64,000 nt of DNA from Collinsella ureilytica (GCF_019795105.1 NZ_JAIMFO010000004.1:124001-188000), one strand, 5' to 3'. Positions 8,333-17,864 are shown, counted from the first letter of the stretch. Translations and numbers: made by a program. Notes: generated by a model from the sequence alone, not told the origin.

Positions 8333-9283
8333 TTAGGCTGAGAAATCAACCTTATCCATAATGGCACGCAGAGCTCCTGCGCTCTCGTTCAGTTGGCGGC
8401 GCTCTGACTCATCAATCTCAACGGGCACGCGGGTTACCACACCGGCTCTACCCACAACCGTTGGCATAGAAATGCAGATGTCATCAAGGCCATACTCGCC
8501 CACCATCAGGCTTGATACCGGCAAGACGCACTTCTCATTGCGCATCACCGCAGTACAAATGCGGCGTACCGTCATCGCAATGCCATAATACGTGGCACGC
8601 TTCTTTTCAATAATCTCATACGCGCTATTCTTTACGTCCTCAGCAATGCGCGCCTCTGCCGTTTTGTGATCGTGATGCCCGTGAAGCTCACAAAACTCAT
8701 TCAAAGGCACACCAGCAACCATAGCGCTTGACCAGGCAACCAGCTCAGAATCACCATGCTCACCCATCACATAGGCATGAACATCGCGTGGATCAACATC
8801 CACATGAGCACCCAGCATATAGCGCAAACGAGCCGTATCTAAGACCGTTCCCGATCCAATAACGCGACCCTCAGGCAAGCCGCTCATTTTCACTGCTGCA
8901 TAGGTGAGGACATCAACCGGGTTGGACACGATGAGCAAAACGCCCTCAAATCCGCTTTTGCGAATCTCTGGAATGATGGTCTTAAAAATGCCCACGTTTT
9001 TCGTCACCAGATCAAGGCGGGTCTCACCAGGTTTTTGGGCAGCTCCGGCCGTGACCACAATCATGGCGGCGTCAGCCACATCAGCGTAATCACCCGCGTA
9101 GATCTTCATGGGGTTCGCAAACGGAACACCGTGGGCAATATCTAAGGCCTCGCCCTCAGCACGACTGCGATCAACATCAATGAGCACCATTTCGGAAAAC
9201 AGACCACTTTGCATGATGGCAAAGGCAGATGAAGATCCCACAAAACCGCAGCCAATAATGGCAATTTTTCTGTCATTAATCAT
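8333..9283 (-). CDS. ldh: L-lactate dehydrogenase
   Basis: Reduces pyruvate to L-lactate with NADH, regenerating NAD in fermentation. 316 residues. The N-terminal dinucleotide-binding motif is GCGFVGSSSAF. The loop GETRLDLV and the catalytic His in GEHGDSE are present. The substrate-specificity loop and the downstream SSLMVGEYG fit lactate rather than malate dehydrogenase. Monocistronic, with its own terminator. A fermentative lifestyle agrees with the PTS-based sugar genes elsewhere in the window. Confidence 0.93.
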   Translation of the reverse strand: MINDRKIAIIGCGFVGSSSAFAIMQSGLFSEMVLIDVDRSRAEGEALDIAHGVPFANPMKIYAGDYADVADAAMIVVTAGAAQKPGETRLDLVTKNVGIFKTIIPEIRKSGFEGVLLIVSNPVDVLTYAAVKMSGLPEGRVIGSGTVLDTARLRYMLGAHVDVDPRDVHAYVMGEHGDSELVAWSSAMVAGVPLNEFCELHGHHDHKTAEARIAEDVKNSAYEIIEKKRATYYGIAMTVRRICTAVMRNEKCVLPVSSLMVGEYGLDDICISMPTVVGRAGVVTRVPVEIDESERRQLNESAGALRAIMDKVDFSA

Positions 9284-9368
9284 ATGAGCACCCTTTCTTA
9301 CTCAAAGCACCTTCGTGCCGATTGTTATTTGATGGTACAGCAGATATACCCTCCTGAGCCCGCCGCAC

Positions 9369-11354
9369 TCAGTGGTTTTCCTCTTGAGCGAGCTGGTCAA
9401 TCTCATCGAGCCAAAGTTGCGCGGTAGCGTCACTCGGCATCCTCCAGTCCCCCCGGGGGGAAAGTGAAACCGAACCTACCTTAGGGCCATCCGGCAAACA
9501 GCTCCGCTTAAACTGCTGCGAGAAGAAGCGGCGATAAAATACAGCAAGCCATGTGCGAATCGTCTCTGGATCATAGGTATCTGCAAAGGCTCGACATGCC
9601 ATGCGCCAGATCTTTCCCGGACGCTCCCCAAAGCGCACGAGGTAATACAGGAAGAAATCATGTAGTTCATAAGGGCCTACGAGGTCTTCTGTGCGCTGAG
9701 CAATCTCTCCCTCACCTGTTGGAGGCAAAAGCTCTGGAGACACGGGCGTGCTCAGAATATCCTCTAAGATCGCTGCGGTCTCAGTCGAAGATGTACGTGC
9801 AGCATAGGCTACGAGATAGCGAACCAAGGTCTTGGGGACTCCGGCATTCACCCCATACATACTCATATGATCTGCGTTATACGTTGCCCAGCCGAGCGCC
9901 AGCTCAGAGAGGTCGCCCGTACCCACCACCAAACCATGAAGCTCATTGGCCAGATCCATCAAAATCTGTGTGCGCTCACGCGCCTGAGCATTTTCAAAGG
10001 TCACATCGACCACAGCCGGATCATGCTCAATATCGGCAAAGTGTTGGCTCACCGCATCTCCAATGGGTATGACCCGAAAATCCACACCAAGGGCGCACGC
10101 GAGGCGCTCAGCATTCGTGCGCGTCCGCGAAGTGGTACCAAAGCCGGGCATAGATACGGCATGGATACCTGAGCGATCAAGATCCAACAGGTCAAACGCT
10201 CGAGCACAGACTACCAAGGCAAGGGTGGAATCAAGCCCACCAGAAAGTCCCAGTAAAACAGAGGTGGTCTTTGTATGTGCCAGCCGCGTGGCTAAGCCCG
10301 TTGCCTGAATCCCCAAGATGGTTTCGCAGCGGTGAGCAAGGTCTGAATCGGTTGGTGGTACAAAAGGATGGGCTGACCATGAACGATTTGTTTCAAGCGC
10401 ATAGCGCAGCGGCTGTGCTTTCGCTCCAAACGAAAAGGGAATGATGGTGGGCTGACTCATGCCCTCTGCCAAGCAAGCCGTAGTATCTTTTGCCCATGTG
10501 CTCGAATGGCGGCGCTCAGAAACCAGACGCACCAGATCAATATCAGCAACCGCTATATCAGAGGAAAAGAGCTTTGTCTCAGAGAGGATCGCACCGTTTT
10601 CTGCAATGAGATTTGCACCAGCAAATACCAGATCGGTCGTGGACTCTCCCCATCCAGCATCAGCATAGGCATACGCGCAAAAAAGCCGAGCGGAGGTAGA
10701 AGAAATAAGCTGGCGTCGCCACGCTTGTTTGCCAACCAGCTCATCTGAGGCAGAAAGATTGAGCATGACCGTTGCCCCACCGCATGTTGCCATCGTATTT
10801 GAAGGTGGATTGCTCACCCAAAGATCCTCGCAGATCTCTACTCCAATACGGATAGCTTCTGCTCCCTCATCAGTACAAGCAAAAACAAGGCCTGAACCTA
10901 GGCATACATCTTGTCCGAACATGCGAATCTGAATCGGACGCGCGGGTGCCTCAGAAAACCAGCGTGTTTCATGAAATTCACCGTGGTGAGGTAGGTTGTG
11001 CTTACCGACGAGACCCAGGAGGCGACCCTGAAAACATATGGCAGCAGCGTTATACAGATGATGTTCGTACGCAACAGGCATACCAATCGCTATGAACAGC
11101 GGAAGATCTGCTGTTTCAGCAAGAATCCGCTGCAGCGCAGCGCGCGTTGCCTCAAGCAGTGTGCGATCTAAGAAAAGATCCTGCGCGGTATAACCCGTAA
11201 GCACCAGCTCAGGCAAGACAAGCGCAGAAACACCAGCCGATGCTGCCGAGCGAATGGAGCTCAGCACTGCCTCCGTATTAGCTAAGACGTCACCCACACG
11301 GATGCGGGGCGTGGCCGCTGCAATGCGAAAAAAGCCATCTGCACAAGAATCCAT
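9369..11354 (-). CDS. nadE: Glutamine-dependent NAD+ synthetase
   Basis: Final step of NAD synthesis: amidation of deamido-NAD with ammonia from glutamine. The N-terminal nitrilase-fold glutaminase domain shows the Glu-Lys-Cys set in LPELVLTGYT, GKHNLPHHGEF and VEICEDLW. The C-terminal synthetase has the ATP-pyrophosphatase loop GLSGGLDSTLA. The preferred start is the ATG at 11354, with GAGAGGAG six bases upstream, giving 661 residues. An upstream in-frame ATG at 11405 lacks an SD. It is a stand-alone gene. Confidence 0.94.
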   Translation of the reverse strand: MDSCADGFFRIAAATPRIRVGDVLANTEAVLSSIRSAASAGVSALVLPELVLTGYTAQDLFLDRTLLEATRAALQRILAETADLPLFIAIGMPVAYEHHLYNAAAICFQGRLLGLVGKHNLPHHGEFHETRWFSEAPARPIQIRMFGQDVCLGSGLVFACTDEGAEAIRIGVEICEDLWVSNPPSNTMATCGGATVMLNLSASDELVGKQAWRRQLISSTSARLFCAYAYADAGWGESTTDLVFAGANLIAENGAILSETKLFSSDIAVADIDLVRLVSERRHSSTWAKDTTACLAEGMSQPTIIPFSFGAKAQPLRYALETNRSWSAHPFVPPTDSDLAHRCETILGIQATGLATRLAHTKTTSVLLGLSGGLDSTLALVVCARAFDLLDLDRSGIHAVSMPGFGTTSRTRTNAERLACALGVDFRVIPIGDAVSQHFADIEHDPAVVDVTFENAQARERTQILMDLANELHGLVVGTGDLSELALGWATYNADHMSMYGVNAGVPKTLVRYLVAYAARTSSTETAAILEDILSTPVSPELLPPTGEGEIAQRTEDLVGPYELHDFFLYYLVRFGERPGKIWRMACRAFADTYDPETIRTWLAVFYRRFFSQQFKRSCLPDGPKVGSVSLSPRGDWRMPSDATAQLWLDEIDQLAQEENH

Positions 11355-11575
11355 CGGTGCTCCTCTCATCTGCGCAGTCACCGGTATTGTACCGCGCTCA
11401 TCCAACAGCCTGGCGTGCGCCCCCGATCGGGCCTGGTGCAGTGTCCAGAGCCAAGGTCGATCTTCACGGAGCCCTCACGTGTGTCTCATATTTCTGAACT
11501 CAAGGACGCGGCGGGAGACGAGCGCCAATTCGGGTAGTACTCTCATAGACCTCAAAGAGCTTCAAGGGGGATCTG

Positions 11576-12523
11576 ATGGCATCGAAACAAGACGGCGCTT
11601 CGAAAACCGAAACGATCGAAACGAGCCGCCAAGCCACACAACACTTAGGCGTCAATATTGACGCGACTCAACCAATTCCAGTTAAGCAGACAGGCCTGCT
11701 CTCTGACATCTCACTCACCCAACTTTTTGCCGGAGCTGGAGCGGCGGCAACTTCAGTCCTGCTTGCCTCACGGCTCGGTGTCTATGGATCGGTCATCGGT
11801 GCCGCCATTAGCTCGGTGGTCACCGTTATTGCAACTCAGCTGTATCGCCGTGCCCTTGCAGCAGGAGCTCGCCGCATTAATCGAACTATGGAGAGCACCT
11901 CCTCGCCTGCCCCTGGCTCTGCCGCCGAGCGCCTCCAAGGCATTGCGCCCATTGCTGGTACGAACGTGCAAGCAGATGCTCATCGTGCAAGCTACGACGA
12001 TGGCAGACCGATCTTTACCTGGCGCGGCATGGGTAGCAAAGCGATTATCTTTTCTATTATCGCCGCAATACTTGCCGTAGCCCTCAGTGCTGGTGCCATT
12101 CTGTTCTTCACACGCGGTGAGGGCGTAGGTGAGCGACCAAAACCCGTTATCCAAGTCGACCAGCTGCTCGGCCGCACCTCCCAACAAAGCCAGGAGGTGC
12201 CAGGAATCTCAGATACGCACAAAACAGATACCGATCATGACGCGGAAGCGCAGCGCGAGGCAAGCGATACCAACACGCCGAATAAAACAGCTCAGACAGA
12301 CGAGAACAAGACCACCCAAACAGACAAAGGCAAAGAGAATGCAAAGGGCGAAGCTGGAACAGAAGATCTGAGTGAGAAACCCAATAAGCAAACGGGAGAA
12401 ACCTCAGACACGCAAACTCCTGAGGAAGGGAAAGCGCCTGAAGATCCGAGCCGTCCAAAGCAGGATGGGCGCGCGGATGCTGGCAAGCCTCAAACACCTG
12501 CAGAAAAGCCATCGGGAGCCTAG
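11576..12523 (+). CDS. Membrane protein with charged, low-complexity C-terminal tail
   Basis: Not recognised. 315 residues. There is a polar N-terminus, a small-residue-rich hydrophobic region at about 47-90 that could form one or two membrane passes, a polar segment, and one clear transmembrane helix near 158-180 (IIFSIIAAILAVALSAGAIL). The last 110 residues are almost wholly Lys, Glu, Thr, Asp, Gln and Pro, probably disordered and outside the membrane. The ATG has AAGGGGGAT close upstream. The layout suggests an envelope anchor or spacer protein. It is followed by the LOTUS-like gene on the same strand. Confidence 0.6.
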   Translation: MASKQDGASKTETIETSRQATQHLGVNIDATQPIPVKQTGLLSDISLTQLFAGAGAAATSVLLASRLGVYGSVIGAAISSVVTVIATQLYRRALAAGARRINRTMESTSSPAPGSAAERLQGIAPIAGTNVQADAHRASYDDGRPIFTWRGMGSKAIIFSIIAAILAVALSAGAILFFTRGEGVGERPKPVIQVDQLLGRTSQQSQEVPGISDTHKTDTDHDAEAQREASDTNTPNKTAQTDENKTTQTDKGKENAKGEAGTEDLSEKPNKQTGETSDTQTPEEGKAPEDPSRPKQDGRADAGKPQTPAEKPSGA

Positions 12524-12749
12524 GTAAGAGCCGATACATCGGCAGGCATCGGCTTCAGCGCCTGCTGAAACAGCATGAGCTGAGTCGCTCTGCATGATCT
12601 CTGCCAGAAACTCTTAGACGCGCGTGGTGGATGAACAGCGTTGGAGCGGAGTCCTGCATGCACACTCATTGCAGAGCAGAAACGAAGCTCCTGCAGAAAC
12701 CGCGCAGAGGGCTTAAGATTGCAACACGACATAAAGGATTGAGGTACCC

Positions 12750-14129
12750 ATGGCGCGCAGCGAAACCCCCACGCTTTCTGAACAGAATCGACTGTTTTTC
12801 TACGAGCTCTTACGAAGGCAGATTGGCCTTGATCGCCAGGTATTTTTGCCACGTATTGAAGAGGTTCTTGTAGCAGAAAACCTCACCGGGGAAGACCTCG
12901 GTTTCTCAAGCACACGCGAACTCATGAAAGCCTTGGGCGACATGGTGAACCTCACCGTTTTTAAGGGAGGCCGCGTCTATGTTCGGATTCCAACCCGGCC
13001 TTCTTGGGATGCGATCTTAGATGCTGAAAAGACAACCAAACCAACCAAGCCTCAACGCCGCCGTCGGCAGGCTCGTGCCCTTAAGCCGCAGCGTCCACGC
13101 CGTGTGAAGCCGAAAGAACCGAGCTCGACCGAACCGAAGGCACACGTCGCATCTCAGACGCTGAGCTCCGAGCGTGCTGCACATCCTCAAAGCGCTGGTG
13201 TTTCCAGCGCTCAAACAACGGCTCAAAACAAAGCTCTCGAGCAGGCTTCAGATGCTCAAAGCGCTGCCGTTCCACGTGCTCACGCCGAATCTACCCTGCA
13301 AGATGAAGCGGCCGTTGATACTCAATGCTCCCCCCATACCCCAGAAGCTGCTGACACCCAAACTCCGACAATGCGCACGACTGTTGCTGGCACAGAACCG
13401 GCTTCAGGCTCTCAAGCAATGCCCGACGCTCAAATCGAGCCTGCCGAAGAAGCTGCCATGCAATCTTCATCACGTATCAAAGCAGATGCTGGTTCACACG
13501 TTGCCCTACACACTCAAGTTGCTGGCACAGAACCGGCTTCAGGCTCTCAAGCAATGCCCGACGCTCAAATCGAGCCTGCCGAAGAAGCTGCCATGCAGCC
13601 TTCATCAAGTATCAAGGTAGCTGCTAGTTCACACGTTGCCCTACACACTCAAATAACCTCACTCCCGCAGTCCACCTCAGGGGTTCAAACAGCTGCTCAC
13701 GTTCAAACAGAGTCCACTGCCCCACCCCAGCTGCGCATCACAGCAAGTCCGCAAGAGCAAGTTCAGCCACGCGTGCAGCATGACGATGCAGCGTGCCCAG
13801 ACACACCACCCTCTGAGCGTGCCTTGGCTGAATACCCGCGTGACTTCTCTTCTGAGGTGTACATCCCAGAAGCTCTTCTCGCTCGCCTTATGGGTCTCAC
13901 GCTCACAGGTACCGACGTGCTTGCCTTACTCACTGACGACTTTCGCATTGCTCGCGGACTCGCGCTCATCACCGGCACCCGCAATCGTGCACGCTTTCCC
14001 TTGCGCTTTGCAAGTACAGCGGGCACCCCGCTTACGGTCACTATCAGCAAAACGACGGGCGCGGCAAACACAGGTGGGTGGATGCTTGAAGAGATCCAAG
14101 GGAATGAAGCTTATCTCCGAACTGCTTAG
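12750..14129 (+). CDS. Repeat-containing protein with LOTUS/OST-HTH-like N-terminus, probably truncated by frameshift
   Basis: 459 residues, not firmly recognised. Residues about 8-80 fit the OST-HTH/LOTUS pattern: a helical region, GFSSTRELMKALGDM, then KGGRVYVRI. That would suggest RNA binding, but the match is by eye. A basic stretch (about 90-120) and a long Ala/Gln/Thr/Ser/Pro-rich linker follow, including two near-identical 45-residue repeats. A folded C-terminal domain (about 355-459) ends abruptly at TAG 14127. The next 380 bases continue in another frame as domain-like sequence, so the true product probably runs to 14512. ATG with GAGG five bases upstream. Confidence 0.6.
   Translation: MARSETPTLSEQNRLFFYELLRRQIGLDRQVFLPRIEEVLVAENLTGEDLGFSSTRELMKALGDMVNLTVFKGGRVYVRIPTRPSWDAILDAEKTTKPTKPQRRRRQARALKPQRPRRVKPKEPSSTEPKAHVASQTLSSERAAHPQSAGVSSAQTTAQNKALEQASDAQSAAVPRAHAESTLQDEAAVDTQCSPHTPEAADTQTPTMRTTVAGTEPASGSQAMPDAQIEPAEEAAMQSSSRIKADAGSHVALHTQVAGTEPASGSQAMPDAQIEPAEEAAMQPSSSIKVAASSHVALHTQITSLPQSTSGVQTAAHVQTESTAPPQLRITASPQEQVQPRVQHDDAACPDTPPSERALAEYPRDFSSEVYIPEALLARLMGLTLTGTDVLALLTDDFRIARGLALITGTRNRARFPLRFASTAGTPLTVTISKTTGAANTGGWMLEEIQGNEAYLRTA
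13383..13652 (+). repeat. Two tandem 135-bp coding repeats
   Basis: Two copies (13383-13517 and 13518-13652) of an in-frame 45-codon unit that begins VAGTEPASGSQAMPDAQ. They differ at only a few positions, so the duplication is recent or still being homogenised. Copy number would be expected to vary between strains. Confidence 0.9.
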
Positions 14130-14512
14130 ATGGAGCCCTTCTCTGGCGAGGAGAACATGAGCAGCTCACCGATCCTGTTGTAGCAGCCTTGCAAGAACTC
14201 GGACGCAACATCTACCTTGACCCCAGCTCACTTGACGCGCTTGCTCGCGCAGCTTGGCCTGGCGAGTGGACAGCTCATGCACTCCGCATTCAGCTTGCGC
14301 TTGCCCTGCGCACGCAAACACATCGCAGAGAACACGATCTTTTGAACGGCGATAAGTCGGCAGATCAAGCGCCATCTGATGCAGACAGTCATGCAGAAAC
14401 AACTACCCTTGCTACCGGTCTTTTTACTCAAGATGGAAGTCCGCTCATCGTAGAGCTCGCCCCAACACAAGACGATATTCCTTTGAGACTCACATATACC
14501 CCCTGTAGGTAG
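14126..14512 (+). pseudogene. Frame-displaced C-terminal part of the LOTUS-like gene
   Basis: Reading in the frame one base back from the preceding gene gives LDGALLWRGEHEQLTDPVVA and on to a stop after position 14509, directly continuous in sense with the preceding ..EAYLRTA. The only start candidates inside are a TTG at 14189 without an SD and no ATG. This fits the tail of one protein split by a single-base indel near 14120-14129 better than an independent gene. The alternative is a separate 107-residue protein starting at the TTG. Confidence 0.5.
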
Positions 14513-14631
14513 GCACGCCTCGCACCCGCACGCAGCCACGCTTTTCAGCTCACATAGTTCAGCTGTTCAGCAGCCGGCGTGCTACACATGTCTTCGCACT
14601 CTCCTAAGATGAGTTCCCGAGCACCTTACTA

Positions 14632-14652
14632 GAACATATGTTCGTGTATACT
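14632..14652 (+). promoter_or_regulatory. LexA box overlapping a promoter
   Basis: GAACATATGTTC (14632-14643) is a perfect match to the Gram-positive SOS box GAAC-N4-GTTC. It ends three bases before a TATACT -10 hexamer (14647-14652). LexA bound here would block the polymerase gene that starts at 14673. Confidence 0.88.
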
Positions 14653-14672
14653 GGGTTCGGGAGGGCATGTAT

Positions 14673-15956
14673 ATGGGAACTACACAGTCGTATCTTTGTA
14701 TCGATCTCAAAACCTTTTACGCCTCGGTTGAGTGCGCAGACCGTGGGCTGGATCCTTTTACGACAAACCTCGTCGTTGCTGATCCCACACGCGGTCAATC
14801 AACCATTTGCTTGGCAGTAAGCCCTGCTATGAAACGGCTCGGTGTGCGCAATCGTTGTCGCGTATTTGAGATTCCCCCATCCATTCGCTATATCACCGCC
14901 ACCCCGCGCATGCAGCGTTATATGGAGGTTTCCGCCCAGATCTATGGTATATATCTGGAATACCTCAGTCCCGAAGATATCCATGTCTACTCAGTAGACG
15001 AATGCTTTATAGATGCGAGCCCCTACCACGGGCTCTATGGTTCAGACACGCACCAGCTCGCACGCATGCTCATGGACGCTGTACTGAGCCGCACGGGTGT
15101 CTCGGCGGCCGCTGGTATTGGAGAGAATTTATTTCAGGCAAAGGTTGCCCTCGATATCACAGCCAAGCATAGCCCCGACGGCATTGGCGTGCTGGATCAT
15201 GCGCGCTTTCGCAGCGAAATCTGGCCACACCGCCCACTCACCGATATCTGGGGCATTGGGCGAGGCATTGCCACCCGTCTTGCTCGATATCACGTGTTTG
15301 ACCTCATGAGCCTTGCTGCGCTCGATCCTGCAATCCTGTATCGAGAGTTTGGCGTAAAGGCCGATCTGCTCATTGCGCATGCTCATGGGAGGGAATCTGC
15401 CACCATCAAAGATATTCAGAGCTGGCAACCAAAGGCCTCATCGCTGATGAGCGGCCAGATTCTCATACGAGACTACAGCTTGGATGAGGCGCGTGTAGTT
15501 CTGCGCGAGATGGTTGATACGGCCGTTCTCGATTTGGTTCAGCGTCGCCAAGTTGCCGGTGGCATCAGCCTCAAGGCGGGCTATACCTGGAAGGGATCAG
15601 CGCATCATGGCCTTCAATCACCGAGCAAGGCCGGCGGCTCACAGAAGCTTTCAGGGCATACGGCATCTTTCGCTGAGCTCTGGCCAGCCTTCTTACAGCT
15701 CTTTACTCATCGGGTTGATCCTACCTGCCCTATCCGGCGGCTCGCCATTGGTCTCTATGATCTTGCGCCTGAAGCAAAGGCAGATATCAACCTATTCACC
15801 AATGTGCGTGCGCTTGAACGTGAGCGCCGACTTGCTCATACCGTCAATGACGTAAAGAGCCGATTCGGGAAAAACGCTTTACTGCGAGGCACGAGCTTTC
15901 GACCAGGAGCAACTGGTCGCGAGCGCAATGAGCAGATCGGAGGCCACCGTGCTTAA
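14673..15956 (+). CDS. Y-family DNA polymerase (UmuC/DinB-like lesion bypass)
   Basis: An error-prone translesion polymerase of the UmuC/UvrX subfamily. The palm motifs are CIDLKTFYASVEC and VDECFIDAS, which hold the metal-binding acidic residues. GIGRGIATRLARY is the helix-hairpin-helix-like thumb, followed by a little-finger domain. Two ATGs are possible. 14673 has GAGGG eight bases upstream, while 14667 is too close. The upstream LexA box makes it DNA-damage inducible, and the YolD-like gene that overlaps its end is its usual companion in Gram-positive bacteria. Confidence 0.9.
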   Translation: MGTTQSYLCIDLKTFYASVECADRGLDPFTTNLVVADPTRGQSTICLAVSPAMKRLGVRNRCRVFEIPPSIRYITATPRMQRYMEVSAQIYGIYLEYLSPEDIHVYSVDECFIDASPYHGLYGSDTHQLARMLMDAVLSRTGVSAAAGIGENLFQAKVALDITAKHSPDGIGVLDHARFRSEIWPHRPLTDIWGIGRGIATRLARYHVFDLMSLAALDPAILYREFGVKADLLIAHAHGRESATIKDIQSWQPKASSLMSGQILIRDYSLDEARVVLREMVDTAVLDLVQRRQVAGGISLKAGYTWKGSAHHGLQSPSKAGGSQKLSGHTASFAELWPAFLQLFTHRVDPTCPIRRLAIGLYDLAPEAKADINLFTNVRALERERRLAHTVNDVKSRFGKNALLRGTSFRPGATGRERNEQIGGHRA

Positions 15957-16308
15957 CCAGATGCCACGCAAAAACAATCGTCAGTGGGAGATGGCAGAGG
16001 CTAAGATTTCGGCCAGTCGAGCAGCTCAGTTTGCACCCTTTGCGGCACTTTCTGGATATGAGGCTCTCATCCGCAAGCGCGAGCATATGCCTGAGCCTCG
16101 CCACGAGCCAACCGAAGAAGAGGCACGAGCCCTCTCCAATGCCGTAATGCAAATCAAACGGGGAGATCTGATTCGGGTCACTTGCTATGAACACGGTCGT
16201 TATCGAACTCGAGCAGGCAAGGTCAGCGAGATTATCCCTACGCTCAAACGCCTGGTATTAGACGGACACCCAGTCTTTTTTGATGACATTCGCTCGATTG
16301 AACGCTAG
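15949..16308 (+). CDS. YolD-like protein
   Basis: About 119 residues. ISASRAAQFAPFAALSGYEAL and GDLIRVTCYEHGRYRTRAGK are characteristic of the YolD-like family, found next to UvrX/UmuC-type polymerases. The biochemical role is not known. It has been suggested to assist or replace UmuD. The GTG at 15949 has GGAGG five bases upstream and overlaps the polymerase stop by eight bases, so the two are co-translated. The stop is TAG, and the same frame stays open for another 46 codons. Confidence 0.8.
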   Translation: MLNQMPRKNNRQWEMAEAKISASRAAQFAPFAALSGYEALIRKREHMPEPRHEPTEEEARALSNAVMQIKRGDLIRVTCYEHGRYRTRAGKVSEIIPTLKRLVLDGHPVFFDDIRSIER

Positions 16309-16550
16309 AAAACTCTGCTCGTGCAGCTCACATGGTCGGACAACACACCACCAGATGCCACCATATCAGTGGGCGTAGGTAGCCAATTTTTGTACGCGCC
16401 GGTTGCGGTCGAGAATCATCGCCGCGTGAAGAACCTTACCGACCGGTGAGCAGCCGCTATATCAGACAGCGCACCCAGCCTGCAAACGTGCACCACATAA
16501 GGCGACGTACGATATCAGACCTGAGAGCTCAGAGCACATGCAATACGAGT

Positions 16551-16937
16551 TTATATCTTAGCCACGTAGTAACCAGCTGACTTCACCGCTGCTTCAAGCT
16601 CAGGCAAAGAAATGGGATGCTTGGAGCGGATATGAGCCTCTGTCTGTTTCAGGTCGACCGTTGCCCATATGCCAGGCAGGCTACATAAGGCCGCCTCCAC
16701 GGTTTGAACGCAGCCCTCACACGACATGCCACCAATCAGAAGATCAGCTTGATACGGATAGTTATTCTCATCAGTATCCTCTATCTGCACACGACGCCGA
16801 CGGGGCTGAACATCACGCGCCCCACAGCAACTCGATGAACCCTGAATGCCTCCAAAGATCTTTCTCCCACCTACAATCAGAGCAGCTAGAACAATGAGAG
16901 CAACAACGATGTTGCCAGGCGTCAAAAGGGCTTCCAT
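16551..16937 (-). CDS. FeoB-associated-type membrane segment fused to a heavy-metal-associated domain
   Basis: About 128 residues. The N-terminal helix (NIVVALIVLAALIVGGRKI) followed by SSSCCG resembles FeoB-associated cysteine-rich membrane proteins. After a basic linker the C-terminal 65 residues form an HMA domain with the metal site GMSCEGC. This predicts a membrane-tethered metal chaperone. The start at 16937 has GGGAGG seven bases upstream. An in-frame ATG at 16982 is less likely. It is divergent from the DUF3793-flavodoxin genes. The joining of these two parts in one short protein is uncommon. Confidence 0.75.
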   Translation of the reverse strand: MEALLTPGNIVVALIVLAALIVGGRKIFGGIQGSSSCCGARDVQPRRRRVQIEDTDENNYPYQADLLIGGMSCEGCVQTVEAALCSLPGIWATVDLKQTEAHIRSKHPISLPELEAAVKSAGYYVAKI

Positions 16938-17038
16938 AGCTCGGCCTCCCGCAGGCTGAAAGTCTCTCTGTAAACACCCCAACTATACCCCTCAGAGCAC
17001 TTCTCATGATGAAAAGTTAGAAATAGTGCACTCATACC

Positions 17039-17066
17039 TTGACCCACAGCCAGAAAGCTGTATAAG
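17039..17066 (+). promoter_or_regulatory. Promoter for the DUF3793-flavodoxin genes
   Basis: TTGACC (17039-17044), a 16-base spacer and TATAAG (17061-17066) form a near-consensus vegetative promoter 33 bases before the first start codon. Confidence 0.6.
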
Positions 17067-17099
17067 TTACAGGAGGCTAACCGAACGGATTCTGAGGGG

Positions 17100-17825
17100 A
17101 TGGACGTGACTAGGCTCATCAACGCAGCCACACTTGAGGCATCGCTCATCCGCAATGCGGCACCGACAATCACCGGCATTATGCCCGCGAACCTCTTCAC
17201 TTTCCCCGGCCGCTTTGTGGCTTACGAGCAAGATGGCGGACAGCAAAACGACGAGATTACACAGGCGCGCTCTGAGCTGATGCGTGCTTGTACAATTTGT
17301 TCGCGCACGCTTGCCCAAGCAGGAATTCGCCTTCGCGTGCTTGTCTGGCGCCGATGCGGTGCCCTCATCATGCTCTATCGCCCAAGCACCCTTGAAGCCC
17401 ATCTAGCTCATCCTCATGCTCAAAAGGCACTTACGGCCTTTGGCTATCCCAAAACCAGCCATGAGGCCAAGATCGATATCTTGGCGGAGCGGCTCGCAAT
17501 CTGTGGGCAAGCCTCTGAGCCAGTACTCGCTCCGCGTCATCCATCCGGCCACGTAGCTGTTCCAAGCACCTGCTCAGATTTGGACTGCGCGCGGCCAACT
17601 TTTCCGCATGAGGTGGGCTATTTTCTCGGTTACCCCTTTGCAGATGTGGATGGCTTTATTCGGCACAAGGGTCAGAATTTCATTTTGCTCGGTCCTTGGA
17701 AGGTATATGAAGATCGCGAAGGTGCTGAGCGTGCCTTTGAGCAGATCCGCACCTCACGTGAGCAACTCAAAACTCGCTATCGTCGGGGCGTTGGGCTTGA
17801 AAAGCTCGCCGTCGCGTGCGCATAG
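17100..17825 (+). CDS. DUF3793 family protein
   Basis: 241 residues matching DUF3793, a family of unknown function common in anaerobic Gram-positive bacteria. The conserved C-terminal core is visible as FPHEVGYFLGYPFADVDGFI, then GPWKVYEDREGAERAF. A Cys-bearing central region (MRACTICSRTL) could bind metal or a redox group. Genes of this family often neighbour flavodoxins and iron genes, as here. The ATG at 17100 directly abuts GAGGGG. The GTG at 17106 has better spacing and may be the true start. Confidence 0.75.
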   Translation: MDVTRLINAATLEASLIRNAAPTITGIMPANLFTFPGRFVAYEQDGGQQNDEITQARSELMRACTICSRTLAQAGIRLRVLVWRRCGALIMLYRPSTLEAHLAHPHAQKALTAFGYPKTSHEAKIDILAERLAICGQASEPVLAPRHPSGHVAVPSTCSDLDCARPTFPHEVGYFLGYPFADVDGFIRHKGQNFILLGPWKVYEDREGAERAFEQIRTSREQLKTRYRRGVGLEKLAVACA

Positions 17826-17864
17826 AACAAGCGCCGCATACGCGGCAGAAAGAAAGGAATGGAT

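Noticed and set aside
16400-16440. Match of GAAGAACCTTACC to 16S rRNA
   Set aside because: Only 13 bases match and the surrounding sequence bears no similarity to rRNA, so it is chance.
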